Origin: Bacillota bacterium | GTDB taxonomy: Bacteria > Bacillota > Clostridia > Oscillospirales > Ruminococcaceae | NCBI GenBank assembly: GCA_023415575.1 | Contig: JAEZKF010000045.1 | Location: 1 to 49,392, forward strand | DNA length: 49,392 bases | Direction: 5' to 3' | In this document: positions 39,013 to 46,947 of the stretch, in pieces | Numbering within the stretch: the first letter of the stretch is position 1 | Layout: each line of letters opens with the position of its first letter | Made by a program: the position numbers and the translations under genes | The notes under the pieces: model-generated | The model's database searches: none | Seen by the model: only the letters and a program-made list of their open reading frames with translations | What the model was told of the DNA's origin: nothing

Positions 39013-42000
39013 ATGGCAGAAAAACGACAAGAAACACTGACGAAGCTGCTTAATGCTACCTTTCTGCACATTACTTCATCGGAACAGGAACTACGGAAAT
39101 TTCTTATTTTCGTCGGTGCCGTATATAAGTACCCTTTCATACAGCAACTACTCATTTATGCGCAGCGGTCTGACGCGACTGCTGTTGCTCCCTTACCAGT
39201 TTGGAACCGCATCGGGCGTCGTGTTAAGCGAGGGTCAAAAGCGATTGCGGTACTGGATGAACACTTTGACAAAACGCTGAACCTATTTGACGTGAGCGAC
39301 ACATGGGGAGCATTAGAAACGGAGCCATACATATGGCAGCTTGAATCACGGCACGTTCCTGCGGTAATATCCGCATTGGGAAATCAACAGGAAACCACAT
39401 TACGTAAAGCTATTGTGAACCGGGTCGCGCGCCTTGATTTGAGCACGGATGCCTTGTCTTGCATACTTGTGGGAGTGTGTGCACGGGTAAAAGAACCCCT
39501 CCCGCAGCAGGCAATAAACCCAAGTATTTCATTCAGGGATTTTGCTCGTATTTCAACCGAAATGCAAAGTATCCTGAGAACAATTGAGCAAGCAGTCAAG
39601 AGTTATGAAAGGAGTAATCAGCATGAGCAACTTAACCTATATGGAGAAGGACGGCCTGATGTATCCCCAGTTGACGCATCAAAGCATTATCAACAAGCTC
39701 GGCAAGTACGGGCTGATAGCAAGGAAGTACCTGCTAGAAAACAGGTTCGACCTGTTTCAGGAGATGCTTATGAAGGGAACTTTGAACAGTTATCTCTTGA
39801 AGCTGGACAAGCGTTATCAGCAACTGTACGAGACAGTAAGCGAACACCAGAGAGCACAGGAAAAGCCCCCGACAACGGACAACTTCCGAGCGAACTCTCA
39901 GTACGAGTACCGGATCAAAGAACAGACGGAGGCAATCATACTCAATCAACTGACCGAGGAGCTGGACGCACTCGGTTAATCGACCAGAAAACCCTGTTTG
40001 ACGTCACCGAAGATATGACTGTCATACAGACCGAACTCGCAGACATCAGTGAAAAGGTCTCTGAGTATGAGAGTATGTATAACAGCGGGCAAATCCTATC
40101 ATTCAAACAAGCGGATGAATGGGACTTACTTGATAAGGAGCGTGATACTCTACAACGCGCTTTGCATGAGCCATTGTCTGACAGTGCGATACAAGAGGTA
40201 CTAACACCCGCTGTAAACTATAAGATACCTGACGATTTTAATGTGCCGAGTGGTCAGAAAGGTAAATATCAAAATAACACCGCCGCGATTAAGCTGCTTA
40301 AACAGCTTGAAAGCGACGGTGTTTTTGCATCTAAGGAGCAGCAGGACATCCTTGCCGGATACGTCGGATGGGGTGGTCTTCCACAAGCATTTGACGAGAA
40401 CAATGAAGCGTGGAGCAAAGAGTATTCTGAACTTAAACAGCAGCTGACAGACAGCGAATATATACAGGCACGGCGTTCCACACTTAATGCCTTTTATACT
40501 TCCCCAATAGTCATCAAGGCGATGTATCAAGCGTTGATGAACTTCGGTTTTCAGGGCGGTAGAATTTTGGAGCCTGCCATGGCTGTAGGTAATTTCTTTG
40601 GGCTGTTGCCAGATGAACTCAATGGGTCGGAATTACATGGTGTCGAGTTGGATAGCATTTCAGGGCGTATAGCTCAGAAGCTTTATCCCAATGCGCATAT
40701 TCTGATTCAGGGATTTGAAGAAACGAAGTATGTATCAGGCTCTTTTGACGTCATAATAGGCAACGTGCCGTTCGGAAATTATAAGCTATCTGACCCAAAG
40801 TACGATAAGTATAACTTTCTCATCCACGACTACTTCTTTGCAAAGTCTCTTGATTTGGTTCGTCCCGGTGGTGTAATTGCCTTTGTTACCAGTAAGGGCA
40901 CAATGGATAAAGCAAATGATAGCGTACGCCGGTATATCGCTGAACGTGCTAAGCTAATTGGCGCTGTGCGCCTCCCTAACACAACGTTTAAGCAAAACGC
41001 GAATACCGAGGTGACCACCGATATCATCTTCTTACAACGCCGACAGGAGCCGTTTGCAGGGGAATATCCGTCGTGGGTGGAACTTGGTGAGACTCCTGAC
41101 GGTGTACCGGTGAATCGATACTATGTCGAAAACCCTGATATGTTGCTTGGGGTCATGAGTTACGAGGATACGATGTATGGTAACGAAAAAGATACCACCA
41201 TGCACCCGTTTGATGGGAAAGACCTCGCACAGTTGTTAAACGACGCCATATCCCGGTTGCACTGCACCATGGATAACATAGTTACAGAATCGCAAGCGAT
41301 TAAGACTGTAGAATCCGATGGTAAACCGTATACATATAGCGTCATTGATGATATGGTCTACTACAACACTGGAGAGGAGACGATAAAGCAAGACCTCCCC
41401 AAGGCCACTGCCGCCCGCATTAAGGGTATGGTCAGGATAAAAGAGTATGCCCTCGCTGTTATTTCGGCGCAAGAACAAGGCTGCACGGATGAGCAATTGC
41501 AAGCCCTTCAAGCAGCCTTGAATGAAGAGTATGATGCGTTTACAAAGGCTCACGGCCCCCTGACGAGTGCTGCCAATAAACGGGCCTTTAGTGATGATGT
41601 GAACTTGCCACTCCTGCTTGCGCTTGAAAAGACAAATGAGAATGGCGAGATACAGAAAACTGATTTATTCTTTCGCCGGACAATACGGCAGAATATTGAG
41701 CCTGAAAAAGCTGAAAGTGCCGAGGATGCCCTGTTGCTGTCTATAAACTACCGGGGTGGAGTGGATATCAAGTATATGCAAACCCTATACCCGAAAACAG
41801 CTCAGGAGATTATCAGCGAGCTGGGTACCCTGATATACCGGAATCCAGTCAAAGCTGAGTATAACGACATCACCACCGGTTGGGAGACTGCCGAAGAATA
41901 CCTGAGCGGTAATGTTCGTGCAAAACTCATTGTTGCCCAATCCTATGCCGAGAAAGACGAGCAGTATCTACGAAATGTAGATGCGCTACGGGTCGTTCAA

Positions 42001-44997
42001 CCGGAGCCATTGTCCGCCAGTGAGATTGATATTCGAATGGGTGTTACTTGGATACCGGAGAGCGATTATAACGAGTTTGTTTACACCTTACTCAAGACCC
42101 CATATCATTTAAGGGGTACTAACGAAAACAGAAACATCCATGTATGGTATAATTCCATAACAGCCGAGTGGACAGTGCTCAACAAAAGCTTGGATCGCTA
42201 CAATGTGCTTGCACAGTCTCGTTATGGGACAAAACGCATCTCAGCGTATCAAATCATCGAAGATACCCTCAACCTCAAAGCGGCCCAAGTTAAAGACCGC
42301 GAAGAAGATGAGCACGGGAATGTACGGTATGTTGTAAACCACAAAGAGAGCATCCTTGCACGTGAGCGTCAGGAGCTTATAAAAGACCGCTTCCGAACAT
42401 GGCTATTTGAGGATATGGAACGCCGCAATCGGTTAGTGAACTATTACAACGAGCATTTTAACAATATACGCTTACGCGAATACGATGGTTCTCGCCTTAT
42501 CCTCCCTAATATCAATCCCTGTATACAGCTTGAGCCACACCAACTTAACGCTGTTGCGCGAATCCGGAGCGGCCAGAATACGCTGCTTGCACATGTTGTC
42601 GGGGCCGGAAAAACATACACTATGATTGCTGGTGCAAAAGAGTTGCTTCGGCTTGGCATTGCAACGAAGGTTGCTTTTGTTGTACCAAACCACCTTACTG
42701 AGCAATTCGGAGCAGACTGTTTGCAGCTCTACCCGAACTTTAGAGTATTGATTGCAAATAAAAAGGACTTTGAACGACAGAACAGACAGACTTTGCTAAG
42801 CAAAATCGCAACTAGCGATATAGAAGCGGTTGTGCTCGGACATAGTCAGTTCGAAAAGATTATGATGTCCCCTGAATATCAAAAGAAAGCAATATCAGAA
42901 GAACTTGAGCAAGTAGTTGCCGCTATTGAAGATATGCGTTCAGACAAAGAGGGAAGAAGCTATACTGTCAAACAGATGGAACGTCTTAAGGCATCTCTTG
43001 AAGAACAGCTAAAGAACCTTAATTCCACCGCAGGAAAAGACGATCTTCTAACCTTTGAGCAGTTAGGAATCAATACTCTCTTTGTTGATGAAGCTCACTA
43101 CTACAAAAACTGCGCAATATTCTCAAAGATGCGAAATGTCGCTGGTATCTCAAGCTTACGAGCGAAGAAGTCCTCAGATATGCTTATGAAATGTAGGTAC
43201 ACAAATGAGAACCGCGGCAGCATCACATTCGCGACCGGCACCCCGGTATCCAATTCAATGGCAGAGATATATGTCATGCAGAGGTATCTGCAAAACGATG
43301 ATTTGCTTGAGATGGGTATCCGTCATTTCGATGAGTGGGCGGCACAGTTTGGAGAAACGATAACCTCTATGGAGGTTGCGCCGGAAGGCAATGGCTACAG
43401 ACCGCGTACGCGGTTTGCCAAGTTCTATAACCTTCCGGAACTCATGACGGTATTCCGAAAAGTAGCGGATATCCAAACCGCTGATATGCTCAACCTTCCC
43501 AGACCAAAACTTGTGGGGGGAAAACCACATGTAGTTGTGTGCCCGCCATCCGACGCGCTGCTTGAATTTATCAAGAACAGCATCCCCCGCGTGCAGACAA
43601 TTAGAGATCGTCTTGTAAAACCGAACGAAGATAACATGCTCAAATTCACGAGTGATGCCCGAAAAGCTGGTACTGATATGCGGCTGATAGACCCAACATT
43701 GCCATACGACCCATCCGGAAAGGTTGCTGCTTGTGTCGAGAATGTATATCGACACTACATTGAAACAGAAAAAAATCACGGTGTACAGGTGATTTTCTCA
43801 GACTTCAGCGCACCGAGTAGTGGCAGCTTTAATATTCCAGATGAACTTAAATCCCGTATGGTGCAGCGTGGAATACGTGAGTCAGAGATATGTACCATTT
43901 GGGATACTGACAATCCTATTCAACGCGAGAAGATGTTTGAGCAGCTGCGTACCGGCGAAAAGAGAATCTTGATTGGTTCCACTCAAAAGTGCGGTGCAGG
44001 AACTAATATTCAAGACCGCTTGATTGCCCTGCATCACATTGATTGTCCATATCGGCCAAGTGACATTGAGCAGCGAGAAGGGCGTATTCTCCGGCGTGGC
44101 AACGGCTATGAGGAAGTGTATATCTACCGATACGTCACCGAAAAGAGCTTTGATGCTTATCTGTGGCAGATTGTTGAGCAAAAGCAACGATTTATAAGTC
44201 AAATCATGACAAGCAAAACACCGTCTCGATCCTGCGATGATGTGGATGAGGCGGTTTTATCTTTCGCAGAAGTAAAAGCCATCGCTAGTGGCGACGTACG
44301 TATCAAAGAAAAGATGGAGGTGGATATGGAGCTTGCACGACTGCGAACTCTGGAAGCTGGATACCGACAACAGCGATACAGCTTACAGGAGGATGTTGCA
44401 GTAGTGTATCCAAAGAAGATTAAGGAATCGGAGCTGCGATTAGAGCAGTACCAGCAAGACATAGAGACGTTATCACAAAACAAGCAGGAGGACTTCACAA
44501 TAGTCCTAAACGGCCAAGTCTATACCGAACGGGAAAAAGCAGGCGAGCTGATTCGTGCACTTGCATCTGAAGCGCAAGTAGGAGAGCATCCAATTGGAAC
44601 ATACCGGGGAATTGATTTGGTTCTTGAGAAAAAGAACTTGCTCTCAGATGTTTGTCTCGTTGTCTGTGGGAAGTACCATTACCGATCGGAAATCAGCGAC
44701 AGCGGACTAGGGACAATACGCAGGTTGGAAAATACAGTACAGGGAATTGGTAAGCTAATAGAGAATGAAAAAGAAAACCTCGCACGTTTACAAACATCTC
44801 TTGCTGAATCCAAAGAGCAATTGGAACGTCCGTTTGAACATGCTGCTGAGATGGAACGGCTACTGGCCCGAAGTGCTCAGCTCGCCGGTGAGCTTGATTT
44901 GGATAAAGACAAGGGAGAAATGGTTTCAGATGATGAGACACCGGCCTCAACCATCCAACAACCTTCATCTCCTATTTCGCCGCCTGTAATGATGTAA
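39013..44997 (+). CDS. Giant DNA methylase/SNF2-type helicase protein
   Basis: A 1994-aa protein typical of large mobile elements. The N-terminal region (about 1-150) looks like an ArdC-type domain. A hydrophilic Gln/Ser/Pro/Arg-rich linker (about 195-325) hosts the nested tnpV gene. An N6-adenine methylase domain follows, with GRILEPAMAVGNFFGLLP near 516 and NVPFG near 584, in place of the usual NPPF/Y. The helicase domain has VGAGKT near 1196, VDEAH near 1358, FATGTPVSNSMAEI near 1405 and QREGRILRRGN near 1686. The C-terminal 230 residues are coiled-coil. Role in protection or processing of element DNA is inferred. The ATG at 39013 has GGAGG five bases upstream; the ATG at 38995 precedes that site and is unlikely. 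Confidence 0.92.
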   Translation: MAEKRQETLTKLLNATFLHITSSEQELRKFLIFVGAVYKYPFIQQLLIYAQRSDATAVAPLPVWNRIGRRVKRGSKAIAVLDEHFDKTLNLFDVSDTWGALETEPYIWQLESRHVPAVISALGNQQETTLRKAIVNRVARLDLSTDALSCILVGVCARVKEPLPQQAINPSISFRDFARISTEMQSILRTIEQAVKSYERSNQHEQLNLYGEGRPDVSPVDASKHYQQARQVRADSKEVPARKQVRPVSGDAYEGNFEQLSLEAGQALSATVRDSKRTPESTGKAPDNGQLPSELSVRVPDQRTDGGNHTQSTDRGAGRTRLIDQKTLFDVTEDMTVIQTELADISEKVSEYESMYNSGQILSFKQADEWDLLDKERDTLQRALHEPLSDSAIQEVLTPAVNYKIPDDFNVPSGQKGKYQNNTAAIKLLKQLESDGVFASKEQQDILAGYVGWGGLPQAFDENNEAWSKEYSELKQQLTDSEYIQARRSTLNAFYTSPIVIKAMYQALMNFGFQGGRILEPAMAVGNFFGLLPDELNGSELHGVELDSISGRIAQKLYPNAHILIQGFEETKYVSGSFDVIIGNVPFGNYKLSDPKYDKYNFLIHDYFFAKSLDLVRPGGVIAFVTSKGTMDKANDSVRRYIAERAKLIGAVRLPNTTFKQNANTEVTTDIIFLQRRQEPFAGEYPSWVELGETPDGVPVNRYYVENPDMLLGVMSYEDTMYGNEKDTTMHPFDGKDLAQLLNDAISRLHCTMDNIVTESQAIKTVESDGKPYTYSVIDDMVYYNTGEETIKQDLPKATAARIKGMVRIKEYALAVISAQEQGCTDEQLQALQAALNEEYDAFTKAHGPLTSAANKRAFSDDVNLPLLLALEKTNENGEIQKTDLFFRRTIRQNIEPEKAESAEDALLLSINYRGGVDIKYMQTLYPKTAQEIISELGTLIYRNPVKAEYNDITTGWETAEEYLSGNVRAKLIVAQSYAEKDEQYLRNVDALRVVQPEPLSASEIDIRMGVTWIPESDYNEFVYTLLKTPYHLRGTNENRNIHVWYNSITAEWTVLNKSLDRYNVLAQSRYGTKRISAYQIIEDTLNLKAAQVKDREEDEHGNVRYVVNHKESILARERQELIKDRFRTWLFEDMERRNRLVNYYNEHFNNIRLREYDGSRLILPNINPCIQLEPHQLNAVARIRSGQNTLLAHVVGAGKTYTMIAGAKELLRLGIATKVAFVVPNHLTEQFGADCLQLYPNFRVLIANKKDFERQNRQTLLSKIATSDIEAVVLGHSQFEKIMMSPEYQKKAISEELEQVVAAIEDMRSDKEGRSYTVKQMERLKASLEEQLKNLNSTAGKDDLLTFEQLGINTLFVDEAHYYKNCAIFSKMRNVAGISSLRAKKSSDMLMKCRYTNENRGSITFATGTPVSNSMAEIYVMQRYLQNDDLLEMGIRHFDEWAAQFGETITSMEVAPEGNGYRPRTRFAKFYNLPELMTVFRKVADIQTADMLNLPRPKLVGGKPHVVVCPPSDALLEFIKNSIPRVQTIRDRLVKPNEDNMLKFTSDARKAGTDMRLIDPTLPYDPSGKVAACVENVYRHYIETEKNHGVQVIFSDFSAPSSGSFNIPDELKSRMVQRGIRESEICTIWDTDNPIQREKMFEQLRTGEKRILIGSTQKCGAGTNIQDRLIALHHIDCPYRPSDIEQREGRILRRGNGYEEVYIYRYVTEKSFDAYLWQIVEQKQRFISQIMTSKTPSRSCDDVDEAVLSFAEVKAIASGDVRIKEKMEVDMELARLRTLEAGYRQQRYSLQEDVAVVYPKKIKESELRLEQYQQDIETLSQNKQEDFTIVLNGQVYTEREKAGELIRALASEAQVGEHPIGTYRGIDLVLEKKNLLSDVCLVVCGKYHYRSEISDSGLGTIRRLENTVQGIGKLIENEKENLARLQTSLAESKEQLERPFEHAAEMERLLARSAQLAGELDLDKDKGEMVSDDETPASTIQQPSSPISPPVMM
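39623..39979 (+). CDS. tnpV: TnpV-like protein nested in the giant gene
   Basis: A 118-aa reading frame lies wholly inside the methylase/helicase gene, shifted by +1. It starts with an ATG that has a strong AAGGAG eight bases upstream (39609-39614). It encodes the TnpV pattern: LTYMEKDGLMYPQL at the start, KLGKYGLIARKYLLENR, MLMKGTLNSYLLKLDKRY, and an end rich in Gln/Glu with EAIILNQLTEEL. TnpV proteins are small transposon- or ICE-associated proteins of unknown role. The giant protein in the overlapping frame is a low-complexity linker (Gln, Ser, Arg, Pro, Asp), as expected if the TnpV frame is the constrained one. The longer frame from 39584 has no comparable ribosome site. Confidence 0.75.
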   Translation: MSNLTYMEKDGLMYPQLTHQSIINKLGKYGLIARKYLLENRFDLFQEMLMKGTLNSYLLKLDKRYQQLYETVSEHQRAQEKPPTTDNFRANSQYEYRIKEQTEAIILNQLTEELDALG

Positions 44998-45013
44998 AGA
45001 AAGGATGATAAGT

Positions 45014-46105
45014 GTGATTGAAACAATCAAAGTAGACCGTTGGAGCGAACCGGATGCTAACCAGCGTGTACAACACATTGGCATGATTAACGCGCAGGAT
45101 GCATTTAATCAACTTGAAAAACATTTGAAAGCCAAAGGATTGCTACCTAACGAGTATTTTCTTTTTTCGGCGGAGAACTTTAACGGTGGCAAGGCTGAGC
45201 TGCCCAATTATGAACAGGCAATTTGTCAAGTCGATTTTGGCGCCAGTGAGGGAATATACCTCGACATCATTCTTACGGTTAAAGGTGACAAGCCACAAAT
45301 CATTCACTTTGCGACAGGCAAGACTCTCTCTGAACACGCCGGTGCATACCGTCACATGAGCCGGATTGCCGGTGAGTGCTCGATGATGCTAAACGGTCGA
45401 GGAATGGAAGTCAGCGAACAGCGGGAGCACGAAAATGACCCTAAGCTGTTTGTGTCGGAGTTTGAAAAGAAGATAAAACCCCTCGGCTTTACATTCTCGT
45501 CATCCGGTAATAAGGGTGAATATACTCTGATGCATTTCGGAGTTGCAGTCGGAAGGTATGACGCTGAAAATAGTGACCTTTACTTAAAACGCACTGCGCT
45601 GGGGGATGAACTAACTAATAAGCTTCGTATGCAATTTTACACAACATTAGAGTACATTCGTGAATACTCATCGGCCCCTCCACTCTGTGCAAACGGAGTA
45701 TCAGATTATCGTGAGCTATGTAGCCTAAACGGCGTAGTATTAGCAGCAAAACACAGAGGGGAGAATGGCTTTCAATTTGTCACATGGTCTTATACATACG
45801 ATGGAAATGGTGTTGCACACGGAAACTACTTTGATGATTACGAGGCTGCAAAAAGAGATTTTGTAAGACGCTCGGAACTCTTGCCCCCATCTGTTGTGTT
45901 CAACAAGAAAGAGCTATCCTTGATTGCCGCGGCGATAAATGTAGCTGGACAATCGGACAAGTTTGTGCAAAAGCTTACCGACGAAGAAAGGACACTACTT
46001 GCCGAGCTTTCTGAACGAGTATCAAGTGTCTTATCAAGTTCTGACTATAGTTGGGGGAATAATCAAGAAATGATACCGTTGCAGGACACCCCCATAATGT
46101 ATTGA
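45014..46105 (+). CDS. Element cargo protein with LPD-like region, unknown function
   Basis: A 363-aa soluble protein lying directly downstream of the giant gene (16 bp). I see no enzyme motif. The N-terminal two thirds have an alpha/beta character (YLDIILTVKGDKPQIIHFATGKTLSE, HAGAYRHMSRIAGECSMMLNG), similar to the large-polyvalent-protein-associated (LPD) domains found in ICE proteins. The C-terminal 70 residues (KKELSLIAAAINVAGQSDKFVQKLTDEERTLLAELSERV) are helical and also recur in such proteins. The GTG at 45014 has AAAGG nine bases upstream, while the ATG at 45005 adjoins that site. It is probably co-transcribed with the giant gene. Confidence 0.6.
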   Translation: MIETIKVDRWSEPDANQRVQHIGMINAQDAFNQLEKHLKAKGLLPNEYFLFSAENFNGGKAELPNYEQAICQVDFGASEGIYLDIILTVKGDKPQIIHFATGKTLSEHAGAYRHMSRIAGECSMMLNGRGMEVSEQREHENDPKLFVSEFEKKIKPLGFTFSSSGNKGEYTLMHFGVAVGRYDAENSDLYLKRTALGDELTNKLRMQFYTTLEYIREYSSAPPLCANGVSDYRELCSLNGVVLAAKHRGENGFQFVTWSYTYDGNGVAHGNYFDDYEAAKRDFVRRSELLPPSVVFNKKELSLIAAAINVAGQSDKFVQKLTDEERTLLAELSERVSSVLSSSDYSWGNNQEMIPLQDTPIMY

Positions 46106-46134
46106 TATAATTAAATAGAAGGGAGAAAGCTCTT

Positions 46135-46311
46135 ATGGATTTTAAGGATTATAAAGGAGTTTTAATTTTTATGGTGTCTTTTTTTCTAGTGGGCATCATA
46201 TTGATATTGGCATTACCTTTATTTCCTATTGGTATGGTTATCTGGGATTTAATTTGCAATTTTTTTAAGAACAACGCAGAGTTGCTTCGAGACACCATTT
46301 CTATGCCATAA
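46135..46311 (+). CDS. Small 58-aa membrane protein
   Basis: A complete 59-codon frame starts at an ATG with GGAGA eight bases upstream and ends at TAA, 14 bases before the next gene. The product has a short polar N-terminus (MDFKDYKGV), a hydrophobic stretch of about 30 residues (residues 10-42, LIFMVSFFLVGIILILALPL and on), then a polar tail. One or two membrane spans are likely. It could be an accessory of the element's surface or transfer apparatus, but nothing more can be said. The spacing to its neighbours fits co-transcription. Confidence 0.6.
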   Translation: MDFKDYKGVLIFMVSFFLVGIILILALPLFPIGMVIWDLICNFFKNNAELLRDTISMP

Positions 46312-46325
46312 TGGAGGGAACATAA

Positions 46326-46925
46326 ATGAAAGACTATAGTGTTAAAATCACTGAAACCCTACAACGATCTGTGATTGTACAGGCAAATTCACCGGATGAA
46401 GCAATCGAATCAGTTAGAGAGGAATATGACAACGAGGATATTATCCTTGACTCCAGCGACTTTAATGGAGTGGACATCAGTATAGACTATGGTCTGCATG
46501 ATGAGTACAAGGTTGTAAATTCGCCCATGCCGCTGGTGTACATTTGCTCTCCAACACAAGGAGAATATGAGGAAATCGCACAGCAAGCAAGGAAGTATTG
46601 CCGTGCGGCTGCGGAGATGGGTGCAGTGCCGATAACACCCTATCTGATTTTCCCACAGTTTCTTGATTACTCGGCAGCGGAACACTATATTGGGCTGCAA
46701 ATGGAGTTGGAGCTGCTCAGCCGTTGTAACGAGTTGTGGGTATGTACCAACCATATCAGTGAGGATATGGAGAGCAAAATTGCGGCCGCTCGACAGCAAA
46801 ACATTCCTATACGTCGATTCTACTCCGAACGCAGGGAGGTGAGTCAACCGATATATCAATATGCAGTTCGTAACGCAGTAAAGGGAGCAGTTAATCAGCT
46901 GCTCCCTTCTTTTATGGATTATTAA
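46326..46925 (+). CDS. DpnD/PcfM-like and DUF4406/DUF7768-like fusion
   Basis: The 199-aa protein joins two parts. The first 55 residues (YSVKITETLQRSVIVQANSPDEAIE..EEYDNEDIILDSSDF.GVDI) match the DpnD/PcfM family of ICE proteins. The rest (from about 67: PLVYICSPTQGEYEE, AEMGAVPITPYLIFPQFLD, LELLSRCNELWVC, ISEDMESKIAAARQQNIPIRRF) resembles nucleoside 2-deoxyribosyltransferase-like DUF4406/DUF7768 proteins. Such enzymes or their relatives act on nucleotides or bind their derivatives. The fused form is unusual to me. The ATG has GGAGGG seven bases upstream. Confidence 0.72.
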   Translation: MKDYSVKITETLQRSVIVQANSPDEAIESVREEYDNEDIILDSSDFNGVDISIDYGLHDEYKVVNSPMPLVYICSPTQGEYEEIAQQARKYCRAAAEMGAVPITPYLIFPQFLDYSAAEHYIGLQMELELLSRCNELWVCTNHISEDMESKIAAARQQNIPIRRFYSERREVSQPIYQYAVRNAVKGAVNQLLPSFMDY

Positions 46926-46947
46926 ATCGAAAGGATGAAAGAAACAG

